From Streptomyces luteolifulvus (lineage in GTDB: Bacteria > Actinomycetota > Actinomycetes > Streptomycetales > Streptomycetaceae): a stretch of DNA of 64,000 nt. The translations under genes and the position numbers were made by a program. Positions 16,920 to 25,336 of this stretch are shown piece after piece. Location: contig NZ_VZRB01000010.1 of assembly GCF_008806595.1 (NCBI RefSeq), positions 62,001 through 126,000 on the forward strand, given 5' to 3'. Position 1 is the stretch's first letter, and the number at the start of each line of letters is the position of its first letter. The notes under the pieces were generated by a model that worked only from the letters and a program-made list of their open reading frames with translations, searched no databases and was not told the origin of the DNA.

Positions 16920-17303
16920 ATGGCATACGGACAGAAGATCCTCAAGGGCGACGCCTACAAGCGCGCCGCGATCAAGCGCCGCCACATCCGGATCCGCAAG
17001 CGGATCAACGGTACGGCGGAGCGTCCGCGTCTGGTCGTGACCCGCTCGAACCGCCACATCGTGGCCCAGGTGATCGACGACCTCAAGGGTCACACCCTTG
17101 CGTCGGCGTCCACCCTGGACGCGTCGGTCCGCGGTGGCGAGGGCGACAAGTCCGCGCAGGCCAAGCAGGTCGGTGCCCTGGTCGCCGAGCGCGCCAAGGC
17201 CGCCGGTGTCGAGGCCGTCGTGTTCGACCGTGGTGGCAACCAGTACGCCGGGCGTATCGCCGCCCTGGCGGACGCCGCCCGCGAAGCCGGGCTCAAGTTC
17301 TGA
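16920..17303 (+). CDS. rplR: 50S ribosomal protein L18
   Basis: The 127-residue protein has RRHIRIRKRINGTAERPRL, SNRHIVAQVIDD and the C-terminal VVFDRGGNQYAGRIAALADA. L18 binds 5S rRNA with L5. It sits between rplF and rpsE; a 36-bp gap with a GAGAGAGG ribosome site precedes rpsE. Confidence 0.98.
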   Translation: MAYGQKILKGDAYKRAAIKRRHIRIRKRINGTAERPRLVVTRSNRHIVAQVIDDLKGHTLASASTLDASVRGGEGDKSAQAKQVGALVAERAKAAGVEAVVFDRGGNQYAGRIAALADAAREAGLKF

Positions 17304-17339
17304 GCCGCTTGTAGCTAGCGGAAAGAGAGAGGTAATCCA

Positions 17340-17945
17340 ATGGCTGGACCCCAGCGCCGCGGTGGCGGTGCCGGTGGCGGCGAGCGGCGGGACCGGAAGG
17401 GCCGTGACGGCGGCGCTGCTGCCGCCGAGAAGACCGCGTACGTTGAGCGCGTCGTCGCGATCAACCGCGTCGCCAAGGTTGTGAAGGGTGGTCGTCGCTT
17501 CAGCTTCACCGCGCTGGTCGTGGTGGGCGACGGTGACGGCACCGTGGGTGTCGGTTACGGCAAGGCCAAGGAGGTGCCGGCCGCCATCGCCAAGGGCGTT
17601 GAGGAGGCCAAGAAGCACTTCTTCAAGGTCCCCCGTATCCAGGGCACCATCCCCCACCCGATCCAGGGTGAGAAGGCTGCCGGCGTCGTGCTGCTCAAGC
17701 CCGCGTCCCCCGGTACCGGTGTGATCGCCGGTGGCCCGGTGCGTGCCGTGCTCGAGTGCGCCGGTATCCACGACGTCCTGTCGAAGTCGCTCGGCTCCGA
17801 CAACGCGATCAACATCGTGCACGCGACCGTGGAGGCCCTGAAGGGCCTGCAGCGCCCCGAGGAGATCGCGGCCCGCCGTGGTCTGCCCCTCGAGGACGTC
17901 GCCCCCGCGGCTCTCCTGCGTGCGCGTGCCGGGGCGGGTGTCTGA
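17340..17945 (+). CDS. rpsE: 30S ribosomal protein S5
   Basis: The 201-residue protein has a Gly/Arg-rich N-terminal extension of ~35 residues, then ERVVAINRVAKVVKGGRRFS, the double-stranded-RNA-binding fold and the C-terminal GSDNAINIVHATVEAL. S5 helps decode accurately and lies near the mRNA entry. The stop overlaps the rpmD start by one base. Confidence 0.98.
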   Translation: MAGPQRRGGGAGGGERRDRKGRDGGAAAAEKTAYVERVVAINRVAKVVKGGRRFSFTALVVVGDGDGTVGVGYGKAKEVPAAIAKGVEEAKKHFFKVPRIQGTIPHPIQGEKAAGVVLLKPASPGTGVIAGGPVRAVLECAGIHDVLSKSLGSDNAINIVHATVEALKGLQRPEEIAARRGLPLEDVAPAALLRARAGAGV

Positions 17946-18127
17946 TGGCCCGCCTCAAGATCACGCAGACGAAGTCGTACATCGGCAGCAAGCAGAACCA
18001 CCGTGACACCCTGCGCTCCCTTGGCCTCAAGGGCATCAACACGCAGGTCGTCAAGGAGGACCGCCCCGAGTTCCGCGGCATGGTGCACACCGTCCGCCAC
18101 CTCGTGACGGTCGAGGAGGTCGACTGA
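17945..18127 (+). CDS. rpmD: 50S ribosomal protein L30
   Basis: The 60-residue product reads MARLKITQTKSYIGSKQNHR and includes LGLKGINTQVV, the standard small L30. The ATG is embedded in the rpsE stop (TGATG). It is followed by rplO after 2 bp. Confidence 0.97.
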   Translation: MARLKITQTKSYIGSKQNHRDTLRSLGLKGINTQVVKEDRPEFRGMVHTVRHLVTVEEVD

Positions 18128-18129
18128 TC

Positions 18130-18585
18130 ATGGCGGAGCAGAACCCGCTCAAGATCCACAACCTCCGTCCCGCCCCCGGCGCCAAGACCGCCAAGACCCG
18201 TGTCGGTCGTGGTGAGGCGTCGAAGGGTAAGACGGCCGGTCGTGGCACCAAGGGTACGAAGGCCCGCTACCAGGTTCCGGAGCGCTTCGAGGGTGGGCAG
18301 ATGCCCCTCCACATGCGTCTTCCGAAGCTGAAGGGCTTCAAGAACCCGTTCAAGACCGAGTACCAGGTCGTGAACCTCGACAAGCTGGCCGCGCTCTACC
18401 CCGAGGGTGGCGAGGTCACGGTCGAGGGCCTCGTGGCCAAGGGTGCCGTGCGCAAGAACAGCCTCGTCAAGGTCCTCGGCCAGGGCGAGATCTCCGTGGC
18501 GCTGCAGGTGACGGTGGACGCCGTCTCCGGCTCCGCCAAGGAGAAGATCACCGCCGCCGGCGGTACCGTCACCGAGCTCGTCTGA
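18130..18585 (+). CDS. rplO: 50S ribosomal protein L15
   Basis: The 151-residue protein has the N-terminal glycine-rich tail (TRVGRGEASKGKTAGRGTKG), GGQMPLHMRLPKLKGFKN and a C-terminal L18e-like domain. It is a late 50S assembly protein. A 243-bp gap containing a very strong hairpin separates it from secY. Confidence 0.98.
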   Translation: MAEQNPLKIHNLRPAPGAKTAKTRVGRGEASKGKTAGRGTKGTKARYQVPERFEGGQMPLHMRLPKLKGFKNPFKTEYQVVNLDKLAALYPEGGEVTVEGLVAKGAVRKNSLVKVLGQGEISVALQVTVDAVSGSAKEKITAAGGTVTELV

Positions 18586-18609
18586 ACCCCTCGGGCGTCT
18601 CGATGACTT

Positions 18610-18662
18610 GAACGATCCCGACCGGGGATACCCCACAAATGGGGTATCCCCGGTTGGTCGTT
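18610..18662 (+). terminator. Large perfect hairpin between rplO and secY
   Basis: ACCGGGGATACCCCA (18621-18635) pairs perfectly with TGGGGTATCCCCGGT (18640-18654) around a CAAA loop, and GAACGA/TCGTTC outside extends it. There is no U-run, as is common in Streptomyces terminators. It probably ends or attenuates the spc r-protein transcript before secY. Confidence 0.75.
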
Positions 18663-18828
18663 CCAAGGGGGCAGTCTCGCCGGTAAGGTGGCCTGCACTG
18701 CCTACTTTCACGGAATGCTTCAGCTGGGGCACTCTGAGCGGCAGTCGACCGTTACGTAATTCGTTGTTCTATCGGACTCTCAAGACCGTCACCCTTGACG
18801 CAGTAGCGCGGGGGTCGCAGGAGGCACC

Positions 18829-20142
18829 GTGCTCACCGCGTTCGCCCGGGCGTTCAAGACGCCCGACCTGCGCAAGAAGCTGCTCTTCACGCTCGGCATC
18901 ATCGTGGTCTACCGGGTCGGTACCCACATCCCGATCCCGGGCGTCAACTACACGGCCGTCCAGCAGTGCGTGGACGAGGCCTCCGGCAACCAGGGCCTGT
19001 TCGGCCTGGTCAACATGTTCAGCGGCGGCGCGCTGCTGCAGATCACCGTCTTCGCGCTGGGCATCATGCCGTACATCACGGCGAGCATCATTCTGCAGCT
19101 GCTGACCGTGGTGATCCCGCGCCTGGAAGCCCTCAAGAAGGAGGGCCAGGCCGGTACGGCGAAGATCACGCAGTACACCCGCTATCTGACCGTGGCGCTC
19201 GCCATCCTGCAGGGCACCGGCCTGGTGGCCACCGCCCGCAGCGGCGCGCTGTTCTCCGGCTGCACCGTGGCGAGCGGGATCGTCCCGGACCGTTCGATCT
19301 TCACCACCATCGTCATGGTCGTCACCATGACCGCCGGTACCGCCGTCGTCATGTGGCTCGGCGAGCTCATCACCGACCGCGGCATCGGCAACGGCATGTC
19401 GATCCTGATGTTCATCTCGATCGCCGCGACCTTCCCGTCCGCGCTGTGGGCCATCAAGAAGCAGGGCGACCTCGCGGGCGGCTGGATCGAGTTCGGTACC
19501 GTGATCGCCGTCGGACTCGTCATGATCGGCCTGGTGGTCTTCGTCGAGCAGGCTCAGCGCCGTATTCCGGTCCAGTACGCGAAGCGCATGATCGGCCGCC
19601 GGTCCTACGGCGGCACGTCGACGTACATTCCGCTGAAGGTCAACCAGGCGGGCATCATCCCTGTGATCTTTGCCTCGTCGCTGCTCTACATCCCGGCGCT
19701 GATCGTGCAGTTCACCAACTCCACGGCGGGTTGGGCCGTCTGGATCAGGAAGAACCTCGCGGACACGGCGGCGCCGGCCCACATCGCGATGTACTTCCTT
19801 CTGATCGTCTTCTTCGCCTTCTTCTACGTGGCCATCACGTTCAACCCCGAAGAAGTCGCGGACAACATGAAGAAGTATGGTGGCTTCATCCCGGGCATCC
19901 GGGCTGGCCGACCGACGGCTGAGTACCTCAGCTACGTACTCAACCGGATCACCTGGCCGGGTTCGCTGTATCTGGGCCTGATCGCTCTTGTGCCGACGAT
20001 GGCGTTGGCTGGTTTCGGGGCAAACCAGAACTTCCCGTTCGGCGGGACCAGCATCCTCATCATCGTGGGTGTCGGTCTCGAGACCGTGAAGCAGATCGAG
20101 AGCCAGCTCCAGCAGCGCAATTACGAAGGGTTCCTCCGCTGA
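18829..20142 (+). CDS. secY: Protein translocase subunit SecY
   Basis: The 437-residue polytopic membrane protein starts at GTG with MLTAFARAFKTPDLRKKLLF and shows about ten hydrophobic spans. It has the plug-region GVNYTAVQQC, RRIPVQYAKRMIGRRSYGGT in the cytosolic loop that binds SecA and the ribosome, and a QQRNYEGFLR end. It forms the Sec channel with SecE and SecG. A separate leader after the hairpin suggests its own promoter. The stop overlaps the adk ATG by one base. Confidence 0.98.
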   Translation: MLTAFARAFKTPDLRKKLLFTLGIIVVYRVGTHIPIPGVNYTAVQQCVDEASGNQGLFGLVNMFSGGALLQITVFALGIMPYITASIILQLLTVVIPRLEALKKEGQAGTAKITQYTRYLTVALAILQGTGLVATARSGALFSGCTVASGIVPDRSIFTTIVMVVTMTAGTAVVMWLGELITDRGIGNGMSILMFISIAATFPSALWAIKKQGDLAGGWIEFGTVIAVGLVMIGLVVFVEQAQRRIPVQYAKRMIGRRSYGGTSTYIPLKVNQAGIIPVIFASSLLYIPALIVQFTNSTAGWAVWIRKNLADTAAPAHIAMYFLLIVFFAFFYVAITFNPEEVADNMKKYGGFIPGIRAGRPTAEYLSYVLNRITWPGSLYLGLIALVPTMALAGFGANQNFPFGGTSILIIVGVGLETVKQIESQLQQRNYEGFLR

Positions 20143-20795
20143 TGCGTATCGTCCTCGTCGGGCCGCCGGGTGCCGGCAAGGGAACGCAGGCCGCGTTCCT
20201 CGCCAAGAACCTGTCCATCCCGCACATCTCCACGGGCGACCTGTTCCGCGCCAACATCAGCAAGCAGACGGAGCTCGGCAAACTCGCGAAGTCCTACATG
20301 GACCGGGGCGAGCTGGTGCCGGACGAGGTCACGATCGCGATGGCCAAGGACCGCATGGAGCAGCCGGACGCAGAGAACGGCTTCCTCCTCGACGGCTTCC
20401 CGCGCAACGTCTCGCAGGCCGAGGCGCTCGACGAGATGCTGAAGTCCGAGGGCATGAAGCTGGACGCCGTGCTGGACCTGGAGGTCCCCGAGGAAGAGGT
20501 GGTCAAGCGGATCGCCGGCCGCCGCATCTGCCGCAACGACTCGTCGCACGTCTTCCATGTGTCGTACAAGGCGCCGAAGCAGGAGGGCGTCTGCGACGTC
20601 TGCGGCGGTGAGCTCTACCAGCGCGACGACGACTCCGAGGAGACCGTCCGCAAGCGGCTGGAGGTCTACCACACCCAGACCGAGCCGATCATCGACTACT
20701 ACAAGGCCCAGGGCCTGGTGGTCACGATCTCGGCGCTCGGCAAGGTGGAGGACGTCACCGCCCGCTCGATGGAGGCGCTGCAGCGGGGCGAGTAG
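20142..20795 (+). CDS. adk: Adenylate kinase
   Basis: The 217-residue enzyme interconverts AMP, ATP and ADP. The P-loop GPPGAGKGTQ is at residues 7-16, the AMP site includes STGDLFR, and FLLDGFPRN follows. The LID (~125-165) has CRND and CDVC pairs, a possible metal site with Asp in place of one Cys, as in some Gram-positive enzymes. It is translationally coupled to secY by one-base overlap, as in most Gram-positive spc operons. Confidence 0.98.
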   Translation: MRIVLVGPPGAGKGTQAAFLAKNLSIPHISTGDLFRANISKQTELGKLAKSYMDRGELVPDEVTIAMAKDRMEQPDAENGFLLDGFPRNVSQAEALDEMLKSEGMKLDAVLDLEVPEEEVVKRIAGRRICRNDSSHVFHVSYKAPKQEGVCDVCGGELYQRDDDSEETVRKRLEVYHTQTEPIIDYYKAQGLVVTISALGKVEDVTARSMEALQRGE

Positions 20796-20806
20796 CTCCG
20801 CGCTCG

Positions 20807-20842
20807 GTCGGCCGCGGTTCCCCGCCGGGGGCCGCGGCCGAC
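20807..20842 (+). terminator. Hairpin terminator after adk
   Basis: GTCGGCCGCGG (20807-20817) pairs perfectly with CCGCGGCCGAC (20832-20842), and the 14-nt loop TTCCCCGCCGGGGG can itself fold. There is no U-run. It lies between adk and map. Confidence 0.65.
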
Positions 20843-20951
20843 GTATGTGCGGGTGAGGCCCAGTCCTCGGGCGCCGGACGGGCCGGATCCGCCCGCCCCG
20901 TATCGTTGAGGGTGTCCGTAACACTCCCCGGTCCAGAAAGGCCGTAGCCGC

Positions 20952-21788
20952 ATGGTGCAGATCAAGTCCCCCCAGCAGATCGCCAAGATGCGTGAGGCGG
21001 GGTTGGTCGTTGCCGCCATCCACGCGGCCACCCGTGAGGCCGCCGTGCCCGGGGCCACGACCAAGGATCTGGACCAGGTCGCCCGCAAGGTGCTCGCCGA
21101 GCACAACGCCAAGCCGAACTTCCTCGGCTACGGCGGCTTCCCCGCGACGATCTGCACCAGCGTGAACGAGGTCGTCGTCCATGGCATCCCGTCCGACGAG
21201 GTCGTCCTCAAGGACGGGGACGTCATCTCCATCGACTGCGGCGCGATCATCGACGGCTGGCACGGGGACGCCGCGTACACCGCCTTCGTGGGCTCGGGTC
21301 ACTCTCCGGAGCTGGTCGAGCTCTCCCGGGTGACCGAGGAGTCGATGTGGGCGGGCATCGCGGCCATGAAGCAGGGCAGCCGGCTCGTCGACATCTCGCG
21401 GGCCATCGAGACGTACATCCGCCGCCAGCCCAAGCCGGGCGGCGGCAGGTACGGGATCATCGAGGACTACGGCGGTCACGGCATCGGCACCGAGATGCAC
21501 ATGGACCCGCATCTGCTGAACTACGTCGACCGCCGCCGGGGCAAGGGCCCCAAGCTGGTCCCCGGCTTCTGCCTTGCGATCGAGCCGATGGTCTCGCTCG
21601 GCACCCCGAAGACGGAGGTGCTGGAGGACGACTGGACCGTGATCACCACGGACGGCACCTGGTCCTCCCACTGGGAGCACTCCGTCGCCCTGACGGAACA
21701 GGGCCTCCTGGTCCTCACGGCCCCCGACGGCGGCAAGGCGAAGCTGGCGGAGTACGGGATCACGGTGGCACCGGATCCGCTCGCTTAA
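20952..21788 (+). CDS. map: Methionine aminopeptidase, type I
   Basis: The 278-residue metallopeptidase removes the initiator methionine. It starts MVQIKSPQQIAKMREAGLVV. Metal ligands are visible in IDCGAIIDGWHGDAAYT (two Asp), GHGIGTEMHMDP (His), AIEPMVSLG (Glu) and a late Glu in SHWEHSVALTEQG. The body is ~20 residues longer than E. coli Map. The 156-bp upstream gap has an adk terminator and a possible promoter of its own. Confidence 0.96.
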   Translation: MVQIKSPQQIAKMREAGLVVAAIHAATREAAVPGATTKDLDQVARKVLAEHNAKPNFLGYGGFPATICTSVNEVVVHGIPSDEVVLKDGDVISIDCGAIIDGWHGDAAYTAFVGSGHSPELVELSRVTEESMWAGIAAMKQGSRLVDISRAIETYIRRQPKPGGGRYGIIEDYGGHGIGTEMHMDPHLLNYVDRRRGKGPKLVPGFCLAIEPMVSLGTPKTEVLEDDWTVITTDGTWSSHWEHSVALTEQGLLVLTAPDGGKAKLAEYGITVAPDPLA

Positions 21789-21818
21789 GGATCTTCGGTG
21801 TGGGGCAGACTTTCTCGA

Positions 21819-21848
21819 TTCGTCTTTCCGGGTGCGCTGACGTAGACT
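21819..21848 (+). promoter_or_regulatory. Candidate promoter upstream of infA
   Basis: TAGACT (21843-21848) matches the Streptomyces -10 consensus well; TTCGTC (21819-21824), 18 bp upstream, is a weak -35. It would give a leader of ~85 nt before infA. Confidence 0.4.
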
Positions 21849-21938
21849 GACTCGTCGGCTCTCGTGCATCCGCATGCCTGCATGCGCCCTAAGGGACGCA
21901 AGGGAGTCGATCAAGGTAGTCGATTCGAAGGGCGAAGC

Positions 21939-22160
21939 GTGGCCAAGAAGCAAGGTGCCATCGAGATCGAGGGCACTGTCGTCGAGTCTCTGCCGAACGC
22001 CATGTTCAAGGTCGAGCTCCAGAACGGCCACCAGGTCCTGGCACACATCAGCGGCAAGATGCGTATGCACTACATCCGCATCCTCCCTGACGACCGGGTC
22101 GTGGTGGAGCTGTCTCCGTACGACCTGACGCGTGGCCGGATCGTCTACCGCTACAAGTAG
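21939..22160 (+). CDS. infA: Translation initiation factor IF-1
   Basis: The 73-residue single OB-fold protein starts at GTG with MAKKQGAIEIEGTVVESLPN and ends DLTRGRIVYRYK, the exact family length. An earlier in-frame start at 21864 would add 25 unrelated residues. IF-1 occupies the A site during initiation. It is followed by rpmJ, rpsM and rpsK in the usual alpha-operon order. Confidence 0.98.
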   Translation: MAKKQGAIEIEGTVVESLPNAMFKVELQNGHQVLAHISGKMRMHYIRILPDDRVVVELSPYDLTRGRIVYRYK

Positions 22161-22219
22161 ATCTTGCCCGCATTCCGCTCCGGCGGGGTGGTGGCACTGA
22201 CCCGGAGAACCTCAATCCC

Positions 22220-22333
22220 ATGAAGGTCAAGCCGAGCGTCAAGAAGATCTGCGACAAGTGCAGGGTGATCCGCCGTCACGGTCGGGTCATGGTCATCTGC
22301 GAGAACCCGCGCCACAAGCAGCGCCAGGGCTGA
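22220..22333 (+). CDS. rpmJ: 50S ribosomal protein L36, zinc type
   Basis: The 37-codon gene starts MKVKPSVKKICDKCRVIRRH and ends NPRHKQRQG. Cys11, Cys14, Cys27 and His32 form the zinc ribbon of the C+ form, so this is the paralogue used when zinc is sufficient. An AGAACCTC sequence precedes the ATG. It lies 59 bp after infA. Confidence 0.96.
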   Translation: MKVKPSVKKICDKCRVIRRHGRVMVICENPRHKQRQG

Positions 22334-22522
22334 CGCACGACCGATCCCTCTGCACCCTCGCAGAGATTCGCGCGACGCAAGCTGAATTTGTTCATACGCA
22401 GGGCCCGGACACCTCGGTGTCTGATACCCCCGGCTCGGAGGCCGGGGACTCAGTTCGTACCTCGTACGGCGACTGGGAACCGGTTCTGCGGAAGACCTCC
22501 GAAGATCACCAGGAGCCATTGA

Positions 22523-22903
22523 ATGGCACGCGTTTCCGGTGTTGACATCCCGCGCGAAAAGCGCGTGGAGGTCGCCCTCACCTACGTGTTCGGCATCGGC
22601 CGGACGCTCTCCCAGCAGACGCTGGCCGAGACCGGCATCGACCCGAACACCCGCGTTCGCGACCTCTCCGAGGAGCAGCTCGTCGCGATTCGTGAGTACG
22701 TCGACAACAACATCAAGACCGAGGGTGACCTCCGTCGCGAGATTCAGGCCGACATCCGCCGCAAGGTGGAGATCGGCTGCTACCAGGGTCTCCGTCACCG
22801 TCGCGGTCTGCCTGTCCGGGGTCAGCGCACCAGCACGAACGCCCGTACCCGCAAGGGCCCGCGTCGCGCCATCGCCGGCAAGAAGAAGCCGGGCAAGAAG
22901 TAG
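22523..22903 (+). CDS. rpsM: 30S ribosomal protein S13
   Basis: The 126-residue protein starts MARVSGVDIPREKRVEVALT and has GIGRTLSQQTLAETGI, GCYQGLRHRRGLPVRGQRT and a lysine-rich tail that contacts P-site tRNA. The 189-bp upstream gap holds a GC-rich hairpin (CCCCGGC/GCCGGGG near 22435) and may include its own promoter. An AGGAG ribosome site precedes ATG 22523. Confidence 0.98.
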   Translation: MARVSGVDIPREKRVEVALTYVFGIGRTLSQQTLAETGIDPNTRVRDLSEEQLVAIREYVDNNIKTEGDLRREIQADIRRKVEIGCYQGLRHRRGLPVRGQRTSTNARTRKGPRRAIAGKKKPGKK

Positions 22904-22969
22904 TCCTCAGCGGACTTCGCCGTCCAGCGGTCTTCGCTGTAGGACCGACCACCTCCCGTAGGAGTACAG

Positions 22970-23374
22970 ATGCCCCCCAAGGGTCGTCAGGGCGCTGCCA
23001 AGAAGGTGCGCCGCAAGGAAAAGAAGAACGTCGCTCACGGCCACGCGCACATCAAGAGCACGTTCAACAACACGATCGTCTCGATCACGGACCCGTCCGG
23101 CAACGTGATCTCCTGGGCCTCCGCCGGCCACGTCGGCTTCAAGGGCTCGCGCAAGTCGACCCCCTTCGCCGCGCAGATGGCCGCCGAGTCGGCCGCCCGC
23201 CGCGCGCAGGAGCACGGCATGCGCAAGGTGGACGTGTTCGTCAAGGGTCCCGGCTCCGGCCGTGAGACCGCGATCCGCTCCCTCCAGGCCACGGGCCTCG
23301 AGGTCGGCTCGATCCAGGACGTCACCCCCACCCCGCACAACGGCTGCCGTCCGCCGAAGCGCCGTCGCGTCTGA
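22970..23374 (+). CDS. rpsK: 30S ribosomal protein S11
   Basis: The 134-residue protein has HAHIKSTFNNTIVSITDPSG, GFKGSRKSTPFAAQMAA and the C-terminal DVTPTPHNGCRPPKRRRV that lines the mRNA exit. In many bacteria rpsD follows here; in this window the next gene is rpoA, so rpsD is located elsewhere, as in other Streptomyces. Confidence 0.98.
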   Translation: MPPKGRQGAAKKVRRKEKKNVAHGHAHIKSTFNNTIVSITDPSGNVISWASAGHVGFKGSRKSTPFAAQMAAESAARRAQEHGMRKVDVFVKGPGSGRETAIRSLQATGLEVGSIQDVTPTPHNGCRPPKRRRV

Positions 23375-23401
23375 CGCGTCACGCTCCGCGGGCAGCGGTT
23401 T

Positions 23402-23438
23402 CGGGCGATACGGCACCGTCAAGGGGCCGTATCGCCCG
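23402..23438 (+). terminator. Perfect hairpin between rpsK and rpoA
   Basis: CGGGCGATACGGC (23402-23414) pairs perfectly with GCCGTATCGCCCG (23426-23438) around an 11-nt loop. No U-run follows. It may partly terminate the r-protein transcript or protect its 3' end, and rpoA has ~90 bp after it for a promoter. Confidence 0.55.
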
Positions 23439-23529
23439 TATCCTTGCAGTACCCCCGTGTTGCGCGAGCGGCACGGTTTTGTCGGGCGTCAAATAGCGGG
23501 CGTCCACGAAAGAAGGATCTGATCCACAC

Positions 23530-24552
23530 ATGCTGATCGCTCAGCGTCCCTCGTTGACCGAAGAGGTCGTCGACGAGTTCCGCTCCCGGTTCGTGATCGA
23601 GCCGCTGGAGCCGGGCTTCGGCTACACCCTCGGCAACTCCCTGCGCCGTACGCTCCTCTCCTCGATCCCGGGTGCGGCGGTCACGTCCATCCGCATCGAC
23701 GGCGTTCTGCACGAGTTCACCACCGTGCCGGGCGTCAAGGAGGACGTCACCGACCTGATCCTCAACATCAAGCAGCTGGTCGTCTCCTCGGAGCACGACG
23801 AGCCGGTCGTGATGTACCTGCGCAAGCAGGGCCCGGGTCTGGTCACCGCCGCCGACATCGCGCCTCCGGCCGGTGTCGAGGTGCACAATCCCGACCTCGT
23901 CCTCGCCACGCTCAACGGCAAGGGCAAGCTGGAGATGGAGCTGACGGTCGAGCGCGGCCGCGGTTATGTCTCCGCCGTGCAGAACAAGCAGGTGGGCCAG
24001 GAGATCGGCCGCATCCCGGTCGACTCCATCTACAGCCCCGTGCTGAAGGTCACGTACAAGGTCGAGGCCACGCGTGTCGAGCAGCGCACCGACTTCGACA
24101 AGCTGATCGTCGACGTCGAGACCAAGCAGGCCATGCGTCCCCGCGACGCCATGGCGTCGGCCGGTAAGACCCTGGTCGAGCTGTTCGGTCTCGCCCGTGA
24201 GCTCAACATCGACGCCGAGGGCATCGACATGGGTCCGTCGCCGACGGACGCCGCGCTCGCTGCCGATCTGGCGCTGCCGATCGAGGAGCTGGAGCTCACC
24301 GTTCGGTCGTACAACTGCCTCAAGCGTGAGGGCATCCACTCCGTGGGTGAGCTCGTTGCCCGCTCCGAGGCGGACCTCCTCGACATTCGTAACTTCGGTG
24401 CGAAGTCCATCGACGAGGTCAAGGCGAAGCTGGCCGGCATGGGCCTGGCCCTGAAGGACAGCCCGCCCGGATTCGACCCGACTGCCGCCGCGGACGCGTT
24501 CGGTGCCGATGACGATGCTGACGCCGGTTTCGTGGAGACCGAGCAGTACTGA
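23530..24552 (+). CDS. rpoA: RNA polymerase alpha subunit
   Basis: The 340-residue subunit has the assembly domain (EPLEPGFGYTLGNSLRRTLL; residues ~1-230), a linker, and the C-terminal helix-hairpin-helix domain (ELTVRSYNCLKREGIHSVGE, then RNFGAKSIDEV) that touches UP elements and activators. It ends in an acidic tail. A GAAAGAAGGA ribosome site precedes ATG 23530. It lies directly after rpsK with no rpsD between. Confidence 0.98.
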   Translation: MLIAQRPSLTEEVVDEFRSRFVIEPLEPGFGYTLGNSLRRTLLSSIPGAAVTSIRIDGVLHEFTTVPGVKEDVTDLILNIKQLVVSSEHDEPVVMYLRKQGPGLVTAADIAPPAGVEVHNPDLVLATLNGKGKLEMELTVERGRGYVSAVQNKQVGQEIGRIPVDSIYSPVLKVTYKVEATRVEQRTDFDKLIVDVETKQAMRPRDAMASAGKTLVELFGLARELNIDAEGIDMGPSPTDAALAADLALPIEELELTVRSYNCLKREGIHSVGELVARSEADLLDIRNFGAKSIDEVKAKLAGMGLALKDSPPGFDPTAAADAFGADDDADAGFVETEQY

Positions 24553-24615
24553 TTCGGCTGCCGGTCCGTTGTGGCTGGTCGCGCCCACGCGGCGGAGCCG
24601 CATATGGGCAGAGCC

Positions 24616-24665
24616 CCGCGCCCTTTTGGGGCGCGGACCCTCCGGGCGTCCGAAAGGCGCCCGGA
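24616..24665 (+). terminator. Two hairpins between rpoA and rplQ
   Basis: CCGCGCCC (24616-24623) pairs with GGGCGCGG (24629-24636). TCCGGGCG (24641-24648) pairs with CGCCCGGA (24658-24665). The first resembles a GC-rich intergenic element common in Streptomyces. They may attenuate or process the rpoA-rplQ transcript. Confidence 0.45.
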
Positions 24666-24743
24666 TCTCCGACAGACGACCGTCTGCTCGGATACTGACC
24701 CCGGTACCTGATACGGCCGGGGCAGACACACAGGAGAAGAACC

Positions 24744-25262
24744 ATGCCGAAGCCCACCAAGGGTGCCCGTCTGGGCGGCAGTGCCGCGCACGAGAAGCTG
24801 CTCCTCGCGAACCTCGCCAAGAGCCTCTTCGAGCACGGCCGTATCACCACCACCGAGGCGAAGGCCCGCCGTCTGCGGCCGTACGCCGAGCGTCTGATCA
24901 CCAAGGCGAAGAAGGGTGACCTTCACAACCGCCGTCAGGTGCTCCAGGTCATCACGGACAAGGGCATCGTGCACACGCTCTTCACCGAGATCGGCCCGCG
25001 GTACGAGAACCGTCCGGGTGGCTACACCCGTATCACCAAGATCGGTAACCGCCGTGGCGACAACGCGCCCATGGCCGTCATCGAGCTGGTGGAGGCGCTG
25101 ACGGTGGCGCAGCAGGCGACCGGTGAGGCCGAGGCCGCCACCAAGCGTGCGGTCAAGGAAGACGCCCTCAAGAAGGAGGAGGCCGTCGAGGCCAAGTCCG
25201 ACGAGGCCGTCGAGGACGCCGCGCCGGCCGAGGAGGCCGCCGAGGAGTCGAAGGACGCCTGA
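24744..25262 (+). CDS. rplQ: 50S ribosomal protein L17 with acidic tail
   Basis: The core (residues ~1-120) starts MPKPTKGARLGGSAAHEKLL and includes ITTTEAKARRLRPYAERLIT and TRITKIGNRRGDNAPMA. Beyond it are ~50 residues rich in Glu, Ala and Lys (for example EDAAPAEEAAEESKDA), making 172 residues against ~127 in E. coli. L17 lies by the exit tunnel. A terminator follows. Confidence 0.98.
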   Translation: MPKPTKGARLGGSAAHEKLLLANLAKSLFEHGRITTTEAKARRLRPYAERLITKAKKGDLHNRRQVLQVITDKGIVHTLFTEIGPRYENRPGGYTRITKIGNRRGDNAPMAVIELVEALTVAQQATGEAEAATKRAVKEDALKKEEAVEAKSDEAVEDAAPAEEAAEESKDA

Positions 25263-25278
25263 GGCTCTGCCCTGCGTT

Positions 25279-25312
25279 GAGCGGGTCCGCCCCCTGCGGG
25301 GCGGGCCCGCTC
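25279..25312 (+). terminator. Terminator after rplQ
   Basis: GAGCGGGTCCGCCCC (25279-25293) pairs with GGGGCGGGCCCGCTC (25298-25312) around CTGC, with one mismatch in 15, followed by TTGCATT. A classical strong stem ending the ribosomal cluster. Confidence 0.75.
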
Positions 25313-25336
25313 TTGCATTGCTGAGAGGATCTAGGG

